The position numbers and the translations under genes are program-made. DNA of 64,000 nt. It comes from Cohnella phaseoli. Lineage in GTDB: Bacteria; Bacillota; Bacilli; Paenibacillales; Paenibacillaceae. The stretch lies in NCBI RefSeq assembly GCF_003386235.1, contig NZ_QRDZ01000028.1, forward strand, positions 62,001-126,000, written 5' to 3'. Below the pieces are notes generated by a model. That model did no database searches. It was not told where the DNA came from and saw only the letters and a list, made by a program, of their open reading frames with translations. Numbering within the stretch: the stretch's first letter is position 1; every line of letters starts with the position of its first letter. Below are positions 18,413 to 25,593 of this stretch, one piece after another.

Positions 18413-18762
18413 GCGGATAAGTCCCTCTCGCGGCCTTATGCACCCGTTCCCGGAACGAATGTGGCGGATAAGTCCCTCCTGCGGTCTTATGCCCCCGACC
18501 CCAAGACGAATCTAGCGGATAAGTCCCTCCCGCGGTCTTATGCACCCGTTCCCGGAACGAATGTAGCGGATAAGTCCCTCCTGCGGTCTTATGCCCCCGA
18601 CCCAAGACGGATGTAGCGGATAAGTCCCTCCCGCGGTCTTATGCACCCGTTCCCGGAACGAATGTGGCGGATAAGTCCCTCCTGCGGTCTTATGCACCCG
18701 CTTCCGGAACGAATGTGGCGGATAAGTCCCTCCTGCGGTCTTATGCACCCGTTTCCGGAGCC
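18413..18762. repeat. Tandem array, seven units of 51 bp (one of 50)
   Basis: Units start at 18413, 18464, 18515, 18566, 18616, 18667 and 18718, each beginning GCGGATAAGTCCCTC and followed by a shared TTATGC block. Two subtypes occur in the second half of the unit: one with ACCCGTTCCCGGAACGAATG and one with CCCCGACCCAAGACG; the order is A, B, A, B, A, A, A. Because 51 is a multiple of three, frames stay open through the array, but none has a credible ribosome binding site. The rest of the 18054-18874 gap holds the tnpA-like remnant, a hairpin and no recognised gene. Confidence 0.95.
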
Positions 18763-18820
18763 GCATGTTCTTACCGGCACCTGCATCCTGACAGCACCAA
18801 CTTTAGCCGAATCTCCAAAT

Positions 18821-18861
18821 AGACCGGCGGTCACAGCTTCCTTCGCTGTGACCGCCGGTCT
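18821..18861. terminator. Perfect 17-bp hairpin after the DUF4129 gene
   Basis: AGACCGGCGGTCACAGC and its exact complement are separated by a 7-base loop. It lies 14 bases past the stop of the minus-strand DUF4129 gene, so it probably ends that operon, though the following T content is low (ATTTGG). Confidence 0.75.
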
Positions 18862-18874
18862 GAATATTGCTTCT

Positions 18875-20149
18875 TTAGGTGCGCAGCTCCTCAACCTCTT
18901 CGGAGGAAATATCGTGCGAGCTGTATCTGGCTTTGCCGTACAGGTCGGCTAAGCCTCTGCGAACGCGGCGAAGCCAGCTCCCATCGTCGACTTGGCGATC
19001 CTTGGTTGGGCGGCGGCTTTTGTCCGGCGCGGTCGACCGCTGCGACTGCCAGCTCTCGAGCGACTCCAGCGTTTCGCCGGGCGTATCCGCAGACCGAAAA
19101 GCGTAGCCCTGCCGAATGCCCGTCTCCACCGCGTCCTCGTATAATCGCCGCACCTTCTCGGAATTGCTGAGCTTATCCCAATCCGTGCGGGAGCGTTTGC
19201 CGCGCAGCAGCGATGCCAGCCCTCCCTGCCTCGCTTTCTTCTCGTTGCGTAGACTGCGCCGCTCTTCGACGTACGGGAGCGGCTCCGCGACGCGCTGCTC
19301 TTTCGTAAACCAGTCTCTAATCTTCTGGAGCAAGCCGCGCCAGGTCCATGTCCGATCCCTCCACAGCAGTCTGACGAACCAGGCCAGGCCAATTAAGGCA
19401 AACCCCGAAAACACCCAGAACAGGTAATCCCAAATCGGGCTTGGCTTTCCGGCCTCCTTCATTCCTTCCAGCGGAAACTGAGGCTGCATCTGCGCGGGCG
19501 GCTCCAGCTCCACCCCGATGTCCTCCAGGATCGGAGACATGTTGACTTTTTTCGGAGTCAACCACTTCTCGCCATAGCCGACGGTCACGGCGATCGCCAG
19601 CACGCCCAGTGCCGTAAACACGATTGCGTATTTGCGACTGGACAGAAGCACCGTTCGGGTAACGATGCCGTTGTCGAGACCCGCCTTCTCGATCAAGCTG
19701 CGGTTAAATGAGACGAACCAGCCGATCATCCATAGCACGCTCAACACAACGGTGACCGTTCGGTAGCCGACCCAGGCTTCATTTATCGCAATCGCCAACA
19801 GCGTCAAGCAGCATATGCCGAATGCGAACGCGTACTGCCAGTAATCGAAACGCCGAAACCGCCCTCTCCAGAGAGCGGCGCATAGCAGGATCAGCAGCGG
19901 AAGCTGATCCGTGAACCATACTATTCCTACAGCGACTAATGCCAGAGAGATCGTCAGCAGCGCAAGCTTATGCCACAGCGAAGGCAGGCGGGCGACGATA
20001 AGTCCGGCAACGATGCAGAACAGCGCGATCGCAGCCGTTCCAAGTTTGTCCGGCAGGCTCATCCTCGCAGTAAGCAGCAGCAGAGCGGGCAGCCACAGCA
20101 CGGCTTCCAGCAAAATTCTCATCCCGAGCTTCCCGGCTTTCCCGGTCAT
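18875..20149 (-). CDS. Membrane protein with C-terminal DUF4129 domain
   Basis: A 424-residue protein with about eight membrane segments in the first 260 residues (for example the hydrophobic stretch at 13-30 and VGYRTVTVVLSVLWMIGWFV near 130-150), then a basic cytoplasmic region and a DUF4129 segment (LSNSEKVRRLYEDAVETG). DUF4129 normally ends transglutaminase-like membrane proteins found with MoxR and DUF58; here the catalytic transglutaminase core is not evident. The start overlaps the stop of the DUF58 gene by ATGA. It is the third gene of a moxR-DUF58-DUF4129 operon, thought to act in envelope or secreted-protein processing. Confidence 0.75.
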   Translation of the reverse strand: MTGKAGKLGMRILLEAVLWLPALLLLTARMSLPDKLGTAAIALFCIVAGLIVARLPSLWHKLALLTISLALVAVGIVWFTDQLPLLILLCAALWRGRFRRFDYWQYAFAFGICCLTLLAIAINEAWVGYRTVTVVLSVLWMIGWFVSFNRSLIEKAGLDNGIVTRTVLLSSRKYAIVFTALGVLAIAVTVGYGEKWLTPKKVNMSPILEDIGVELEPPAQMQPQFPLEGMKEAGKPSPIWDYLFWVFSGFALIGLAWFVRLLWRDRTWTWRGLLQKIRDWFTKEQRVAEPLPYVEERRSLRNEKKARQGGLASLLRGKRSRTDWDKLSNSEKVRRLYEDAVETGIRQGYAFRSADTPGETLESLESWQSQRSTAPDKSRRPTKDRQVDDGSWLRRVRRGLADLYGKARYSSHDISSEEVEELRT

Positions 20150-21246
20150 CGACCGACTCCTCCTTTCACCGCGAACAGCAACTGAACCGTATTTCCCTGA
20201 TTTCTCAGTCGACGAACCAGTTCCTCCTGCTTGCCGTCGATAAATGCAGTAACGAGCAAGTAATTTTGCCCCCGCGTACGTTCCTCGACCAACTGCTCCA
20301 GCAAGAAGCTCAGTCCCAACGCCGTAACCGGGCGGAAGCTCGCCATTGCTTCGAGCAGGCTGTCCATATGCGCGGCACCGCCCCTGACCGGAGCTCTGTA
20401 GACGCCAGCCTCTTCCCCGACTCGGATCCCGTTAAAAATAAAACCGGCCTTCCCTCCGCCCGAAATGACATATTGTGCGGCGGAAGCCGCATAGCTAAGC
20501 GCGCTCTCGAAATCCTCCGGCTCGATGCGCCGATTGCCGGTCTGGTCGAGCAGCTCCGCATTTAAAATGACGATCAGGTCGTTGTCCCGCATGCTCTCCC
20601 GCTTGTGGACCAGCAGTTGCCCCGTTTTGGCCGAGGCGCTCCAGTTGACCATACGCATAGAGTCCCCTTCCCGGTATGGCCGAATGCCGGAGACGTCGGG
20701 GTGATCCTCCATGATCGGGCTCGCCATGCTTCTGACGCTCTGCAGATACTTCCTCGCGTCCAGCGGAAAATCGCGAAGATCTCTCAGCGCCGGATAGACG
20801 ATCAGCTCGCATTCCGACTTCCCCTGCGACGACTTGCCCGGAATCCCGACCCAGTCGCCCAGCGTGACGGTATAGCTGTCTACTTTATATTTACCTCGGT
20901 GCGTGCATATAATTTCGTGCTTGCGCACAATCTCCGTATAAGAGGGAACGCTGAACAAGCTGGCATGGTTTTGCAGCCGATCTCCCCGGTGAATCGACGT
21001 ATCCGCCTCGCGCTGCTTAAATTCAAGCTGGCCGGGCAGCATCGTCTCCACGCGCATCCACGGAAGCGGCATGCGCTTGCGGTTCGCGATCGTCTCGCTC
21101 ATCCACACCGACTGTCCCGCATGCAGCCTAAACGCGCTGAAGGAACGGGAGTACGACAGACCCCGAAACCCGAAAAAATTAAACAGGACCCTCTGCGCCA
21201 TATAAAGCACGAACATCAGCAGTACGATCCAGATGATCGCCGACAT
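20146..21246 (-). CDS. DUF58 domain protein, partner of MoxR
   Basis: A 366-residue protein with one N-terminal membrane segment (IIWIVLLMFVLYMAQRVLF) and the DUF58 signature RPYREGDSMRMVNWSASAKT at about residues 195-214, followed by a von Willebrand-A-like region. Such proteins are encoded beside MoxR ATPases and probably act with them as a chaperone pair. Its start is immediately after the moxR stop, and its stop overlaps the next start. Confidence 0.88.
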   Translation of the reverse strand: MSAIIWIVLLMFVLYMAQRVLFNFFGFRGLSYSRSFSAFRLHAGQSVWMSETIANRKRMPLPWMRVETMLPGQLEFKQREADTSIHRGDRLQNHASLFSVPSYTEIVRKHEIICTHRGKYKVDSYTVTLGDWVGIPGKSSQGKSECELIVYPALRDLRDFPLDARKYLQSVRSMASPIMEDHPDVSGIRPYREGDSMRMVNWSASAKTGQLLVHKRESMRDNDLIVILNAELLDQTGNRRIEPEDFESALSYAASAAQYVISGGGKAGFIFNGIRVGEEAGVYRAPVRGGAAHMDSLLEAMASFRPVTALGLSFLLEQLVEERTRGQNYLLVTAFIDGKQEELVRRLRNQGNTVQLLFAVKGGVGR

Positions 21247-21248
21247 CT

Positions 21249-22211
21249 CTACCTCGACTCCAGTCCGGCTTCCGTCGGAACGGGAATGCCCGCCAGCAAG
21301 CTGTCCAGCAGCGGATGAGCCCGGTTGGTTTCGCCTCTGAACGTATCCTTCAGAATGAGCCGATGAGCGAATACCGGCTTCACCAGGGATTTGACATCAT
21401 CGGGAAGCACATATTCCCTTCCTCTCAGCAGCGCGCGAGCCTGCGCAGCCTTCAACAGCTGCAAGCTGCCGCGCGGGCTGACGCCGAAGGAGATGTCCGA
21501 ATGACTTCGCGTCGCAGCGACGATGGCCAGCAAATAGTCGTAGACGGCGTCGGAAACGTGAACCTTCGGCACCTGAGCCTGCAACTCCCGGATTTCGTCG
21601 CGACCTAGAACCGCTTGCAGCTCGTCCAGCGGATTGTCGGACGTAAAACGCTTCAAGATCGCGAGTTCCTCATCGCCCGACGGGTAGCCCATCGAGAGGC
21701 AGAGCATAAAGCGGTCCAGTTGGGCTTCCGGCAGCGGGAACGTGCCATGGTTATCGATCGGGTTCTGCGTGGCGACAACGATAAAAGGAGAATCCAGCGG
21801 ATAAGTCGCGCCGTCTATTGTAACCTGGCGCTCCTCCATACATTCCAGCAGACTCGATTGGGTGCGTGGAGTGGCTCGATTCAATTCGTCCGCCAGCAAA
21901 ATATTGGCGAAGACGGGGCCGCGGCGAAGCTCGAATTGCGCGGTCTGCTGATTAAATACGTTAATTCCGGTCACATCCGAAGGGAGCAGATCGGCCGTAA
22001 ATTGTATGCGCTTCATTTCGCAGGCGAGCGAACGGGCCAGCGACTTGGCCAGCAGCGTCTTGCCCGTTCCCGGGACGTCCTCCAGAATGACGTGCCCCGG
22101 CGCGAGAAGCGCGATCAGCAAATGCTCAAGAACGGATTCCTTCCCTACGACGACAGAGCTGACATTGGCGATAACAGACGATAATTTATGCTCGACGGTT
22201 TGCTTGTTCAC
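21249..22211 (-). CDS. MoxR-family AAA ATPase
   Basis: A 320-residue AAA+ ATPase. Walker A is EDVPGTGKTLLAKSLA, Walker B is ILLADELNRATPRTQSSLLE, sensor 1 is FIVVATQNPID. The predicted start is GTG at 22211, about 12 bases after GGAGGAGGG. It heads the operon with the DUF58 and DUF4129 genes. The ribosome binding site is part of a hairpin that also works as a terminator for the upstream iron transport gene (see 22221-22266). MoxR proteins act as chaperones for metal insertion or complex assembly. Confidence 0.9.
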   Translation of the reverse strand: MNKQTVEHKLSSVIANVSSVVVGKESVLEHLLIALLAPGHVILEDVPGTGKTLLAKSLARSLACEMKRIQFTADLLPSDVTGINVFNQQTAQFELRRGPVFANILLADELNRATPRTQSSLLECMEERQVTIDGATYPLDSPFIVVATQNPIDNHGTFPLPEAQLDRFMLCLSMGYPSGDEELAILKRFTSDNPLDELQAVLGRDEIRELQAQVPKVHVSDAVYDYLLAIVAATRSHSDISFGVSPRGSLQLLKAAQARALLRGREYVLPDDVKSLVKPVFAHRLILKDTFRGETNRAHPLLDSLLAGIPVPTEAGLESR

Positions 22212-22220
22212 GACGCAAAA

Positions 22221-22266
22221 ACACCCTCCTCCGTTTCCTATATTCTAGCATAGCGGAGAAGGGTGT
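22221..22266 (-). terminator. Terminator whose 3' arm contains the moxR ribosome binding site
   Basis: On the minus strand ACACCCTTCTCCG pairs with CGGAGGAGGGTGT (one mismatch) and is followed by TTTTTGCG. The 3' arm is also the GGAGGAGGG ribosome binding site of moxR, and a TAGAAT box lies in the loop. Transcripts from the iron gene would end here or hide the site; transcripts starting in the loop would leave it free. Confidence 0.7.
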
Positions 22267-22297
22267 GAAGTCGAGAATTCACAACTATTCGGTTAAC

Positions 22298-23155
22298 TTA
22301 CGCCATCGCCTGCACTCTGCGGTCTTCGTACGCTTCCTTCGCGGAATCCTCGACATGACGATCGGCCGGATCCTCCGCCAGGCCATAAGGCAGACACATC
22401 GGAGCTCCCGTGCGCGGGTCCGGGATGACATCGGCGTCGATATTGAACACGTCGCGCAGCATCTGCGGAGTCATGACGACTTCCGGGTGGCCTTCATACA
22501 GTACGGTGCCGCTCTTCAGCGCCACAAGATGCTGGGCGTATCGGGCCGCATGATTAAGATCGTGCACCACCATAATAATCGTGCGTTTCTGCTCTTTGTT
22601 CAGCTTCTCCAGCAGAATCATGACCTCCATCTGGTGGGCCATGTCCAGGAACGTCGTCGGCTCGTCGAGCAGCAGCACCTCCGTGCCTTGCGCCAAAGCC
22701 ATGGCGATCCAGGCGCGCTGACGCTGACCGCCGGACAGATGGTCGACCGGACGGCTGGAGAACGTCGACATGCCGGTCGCCTGCAGCGCCCAATCGATCA
22801 TCCGATTGTCTTCCGAGGAAAGTACGCCGAACCCTTTCTGGTGCGGATAACGACCGAACGAAACCAGTTCTCGGACCGTCAAGCCTTCCGGAGAGGTCGG
22901 GTTTTGCGGCAGAATGGCCAGATTCTTGGCCACCTCCTTCGTCGGCTGACGATGGATGAGCTTGCCGTCCAGATAGACGCCTCCTTGCGCAGGCGTTAGA
23001 ATACGCGCCATCGACTTGAGGATCGTCGATTTGCCCGACCCGTTCGCTCCTACGAGCGCCGTAATCAGACCGTCCGGTACATGCAAGTTCAGTTCCTCTA
23101 CAATACTCCGGCTGCCGTAGGCCAGCGACAAGTGACTCGTGCTTAATCGGGACAT
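22298..23155 (-). CDS. Iron-siderophore ABC transporter ATP-binding protein (FecE/FhuC type)
   Basis: A 285-residue ATPase: Walker A GANGSGKST, signature HLSGGQRQRAW, Walker B VLLLDEPTTFLD and the switch VVHDLNHAARYA, all typical of the siderophore/vitamin B12 importer class. Two Fur-box matches lie just upstream (23179-23228), so it should be repressed by iron. No binding protein or permease gene is next to it; an orphan ATPase of this kind (for example YusV/FpbA-type) can serve several siderophore permeases encoded elsewhere. The start at 23155 has a weak GGGTGG upstream. Confidence 0.9.
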   Translation of the reverse strand: MSRLSTSHLSLAYGSRSIVEELNLHVPDGLITALVGANGSGKSTILKSMARILTPAQGGVYLDGKLIHRQPTKEVAKNLAILPQNPTSPEGLTVRELVSFGRYPHQKGFGVLSSEDNRMIDWALQATGMSTFSSRPVDHLSGGQRQRAWIAMALAQGTEVLLLDEPTTFLDMAHQMEVMILLEKLNKEQKRTIIMVVHDLNHAARYAQHLVALKSGTVLYEGHPEVVMTPQMLRDVFNIDADVIPDPRTGAPMCLPYGLAEDPADRHVEDSAKEAYEDRRVQAMA

Positions 23156-23178
23156 CTCTCATCCACCCTTTTATATGT

Positions 23179-23228
23179 TGAAAACGATTCTCATTAAACA
23201 TCTATGCTATGAATGATAATCGTTCTCA
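23179..23228 (-). promoter_or_regulatory. Two Fur boxes upstream of the siderophore ATPase gene
   Basis: On the minus strand TGAGAACGATTATCA (23214-23228) and TGAGAATCGTTTTCA (23179-23193) each fit the 7-1-7 Fur consensus TGATAATNATTATCA with two or three mismatches per box. They lie 24-73 bases before the start codon, where Fur would block the promoter when iron is plentiful. Confidence 0.85.
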
Positions 23229-23404
23229 CTTCCATTGTCAATGGAAATCGGCAAATTGAACGCTGAAGGCGCTTGCCGTCGGCAACGTCTTGTCCGGTCG
23301 AATTGGCAACATTGGCTTATTAAGCTCGCAAGTAAAAAACGCCTTCTGTGTCCTTGAGGCTGAAGCAGCCTTGCAGAGACACACAAAAGTTGAGGCAGGG
23401 AAGT

Positions 23405-23517
23405 TTTACAACACAGCTCGAATAAGGCTTAAATGGCAAACATTTGATCGAAAAAACGTACAAAGCCGCTCTGCTCAGGCTCAAACGACGGACGTTTGTA
23501 TGAAAAACCGTATAAAT
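23405..23517. repeat. 52-bp repeat array (two units plus a tail), copy 1
   Basis: A degenerate and a good unit start at about 23407 and 23459, with a tail CGTATAAAT where a third would begin (23511). The good unit contains CGTACAAAG, GGCTCAAACGACG and GAAAAACCGTATAAAT, the same blocks as in the array at 59036-59157. The remaining sequence of the 23229-23773 gap shows no recognisable gene or site. Confidence 0.85.
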
Positions 23518-23773
23518 CAATCAAGATCAGGGACTCCATATCACTAAGGCGTCTTCGACGAGTATATGGATAACTTACGACCCTGCTTATGAGACAGCCC
23601 CTTCCGTTTGCAGTTGTCCGGTCAACCTCTGTACAGCGGCACGCTTCCCTGCCTGGGGCCGGACGGCGGGAGCAGCCGATCGACTGGCGAGAAGCCCGAC
23701 GCTTTGATTGCTATACAGCCTCGGCCAGACTCCCGCCCACGAACAATCTCCCGGTACCCTGCCGATTGTTATA

Positions 23774-24889
23774 TCAGGCCAATCGTCCCTTCACTGAAAA
23801 TTTCCCTTTGGAAATGACTCTATCGTCCATAACGATCTTAAGCGTATAGTCTCCCGGTTTAGGAGCGTCGAAGCGGTGAATTACCCCCGGCCAATCCGAA
23901 GGAACCTTAAGCTCCCAGCGATCTACGACTTTGCTGTCCGAACCTTGGCGAATTTCAAGAATGACTTCGATATCTCCGGCTTTCCCCGGGAATCCGAAGC
24001 CATAATGGATTGACTCGTTTTCCTCGAATACGCTGGTCTGATCTGTGATGGCGCTGCCGGATTCGGAACGCCCGAACTGGATATCCGTCTTGCCGAAATT
24101 GGGAAAAAGAACAAATAAATTAATTATGATATACACGGTCAGCAGTCCAATCGCCATAAACACGCTTATAAAGCTCGTTCCTCCCTTTTGAGACAACGCT
24201 TTGAGTTTGAGGGAGCGTTCCAGCGGATAGCGATTGATTTTATCGATCTGTTTGGTCGTATGCTTGTAATATAAGGCATTGGCGCCCAGTGCGATACCTA
24301 CTGAACAAAATAAGCCGGAGCCTACGTTGTTCACCTCGAGATCGAAGGCAATATTAACAATGTCGATGGCTATCCAAACACCTAATAATAGGAGTACGAT
24401 TCCGTATTGCTTGCGGTACGCCAGCCAGAAGTAGGAAAGGAAAAACGCGGCCCAGTTCCAGCCGATATCCTTCGCGGGCGTGGCGCTCTTGCTCCACTTG
24501 CGCAAGTAGTAGCCGGAATTCCGCTGCACGAACGCCGATACTTGCTCGTCGAAGTCATCGGCCGGATAATCGGGGGGCGCCGCGAATGACGGACGTTCCT
24601 CTAATCGATCCGCTATCCGTTCCGTCGAATGATTGGCAGGCCGATCTATCGTTTGATCTGCGGATTCGTCTTTCAACTGCGTCGCTTGCGGCTCCGGCGA
24701 CCTCTCCTCCGACGGATTCCCGTGATGCTCCGGCAGCCTTCCCGCCATCGGCTTCTCCAGACTCACCGTCGGCTTCTCCACAGGCGGATTCGCTTGCGGT
24801 TCCGCAGTCCCCACATCAACCTTACCCCCGCACCGGCTGCAAAACCGGGCATGCTCAGGCAAGCTTTGTCCGCACTGAGTACAAAACAA
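23774..24889 (-). CDS. Zinc-ribbon membrane protein with DUF2628-like region
   Basis: A 371-residue protein. The N-terminus MFCTQCGQSLPEHARFCSRC has two CxxC pairs of a double zinc-ribbon half; residues 30-120 are a Pro/Glu-rich low-complexity linker; a DUF2628-like segment (NWAAFFLSYFWLAYRKQYG) and about four membrane helices follow to about residue 260; the C-terminal part looks extracellular and beta-rich. The start is a TTG at 24889, forced by a stop codon two codons upstream, with AAAGG nearby. The function is unknown; similar proteins are described only as zinc-ribbon membrane proteins. It stands alone with large gaps on both sides. Confidence 0.7.
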   Translation of the reverse strand: MFCTQCGQSLPEHARFCSRCGGKVDVGTAEPQANPPVEKPTVSLEKPMAGRLPEHHGNPSEERSPEPQATQLKDESADQTIDRPANHSTERIADRLEERPSFAAPPDYPADDFDEQVSAFVQRNSGYYLRKWSKSATPAKDIGWNWAAFFLSYFWLAYRKQYGIVLLLLGVWIAIDIVNIAFDLEVNNVGSGLFCSVGIALGANALYYKHTTKQIDKINRYPLERSLKLKALSQKGGTSFISVFMAIGLLTVYIIINLFVLFPNFGKTDIQFGRSESGSAITDQTSVFEENESIHYGFGFPGKAGDIEVILEIRQGSDSKVVDRWELKVPSDWPGVIHRFDAPKPGDYTLKIVMDDRVISKGKFSVKGRLA

Positions 24890-25039
24890 TGTCTACACAA
24901 CCTTTGCTTTTTCGTTTGATTCCTCCCTTTTTCGACAATAGTTGTGGAAAACCCTTCCTTTACCGGCAGCTCCCCCCTTCGTTCATAAACAATGGGCAAT
25001 CCCCCAAGCAAGGTATACAAGACTATCCATGCAAAATAA

Positions 25040-25077
25040 GGTATCTATCCCCTCTCGATCGGAGGGAGATAGATACC
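25040..25077 (-). terminator. Terminator after the small zinc-ribbon gene
   Basis: GGTATCTATC-CCCTC pairs with GAGGG-AGATAGATACC (one bulged base, 7-base loop); on the minus strand it is followed by TTATTTTG. It lies 89 bases past the stop of the minus-strand gene at 25166. The rest of 24890-25165 shows nothing else. Confidence 0.75.
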
Positions 25078-25165
25078 CGCTACATTCGTCCTGCGATAAT
25101 CACTCGGAACGATTTTGCTTATTTATGGGATAGACAGCCCCTATACAACGGATGCCTTCCGTTGC

Positions 25166-25507
25166 TTAATCGAACAAGTCGCCGAAGAGATCCATAACGC
25201 TTTTTTTCTTTTTCTTGTGCGGGTAATGACCATGTTGCGGATACTGTTGCTTCGGATACGGTTGCTGTTGCTGCGGAGGCGCGTACTGTTGAGGAGGGTA
25301 GTTCCCCTTCTGCTGCTCGTAGCCCTCCGAAGAATCGCCGTAATACCAGTCATTATAGTCTTGACGCACCTCTCTGACGTCTTGCATCAGCTTCTCCAGC
25401 TCTCCGCGGTCCAGCCACACCCCTTTGCATGTTGGGCATACGTCGATGAGAATCCCGTTTCTCTCCACTTCCCTCATTCGGCTGTCGTTGCATACCGGGC
25501 AGTTCAT
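25166..25507 (-). CDS. Small TFIIB-type zinc-ribbon protein
   Basis: A 113-residue protein of the zf-TFIIB family. Residues 1-45 carry two CxxC pairs (MNCPVCN ... VCPTCKGVWLDRGELEKL) expected to bind one zinc ion. Residues 60-98 are Gln/Pro/Tyr-rich, and the tail is a Lys run followed by SVMDLFGDLFD. The start at 25507 follows AAGGAGG. Family members are common in Firmicutes but have no established function. It is a single gene ending at a terminator. Confidence 0.8.
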   Translation of the reverse strand: MNCPVCNDSRMREVERNGILIDVCPTCKGVWLDRGELEKLMQDVREVRQDYNDWYYGDSSEGYEQQKGNYPPQQYAPPQQQQPYPKQQYPQHGHYPHKKKKKSVMDLFGDLFD

Positions 25508-25593
25508 AATCTTAACCTCCTTGTTTTGGGTCCTCCTCCTTCTACGTCGGTTGTCCTAGAACGGTTTCTTCCAAAAAGATATGTTCTTGTCCG

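Noticed and set aside
18389..18894. Open frames with 17-residue repeats across the 51-bp array
   Set aside because: Same artefact of a unit divisible by three; a 50-bp unit shifts the frame midway, which a real coding repeat would not tolerate.
23589..23849. Plus-strand open frame in the gap before the zinc-ribbon gene
   Set aside because: No domain, no ribosome binding site, and it overlaps the end of a better-supported minus-strand gene.
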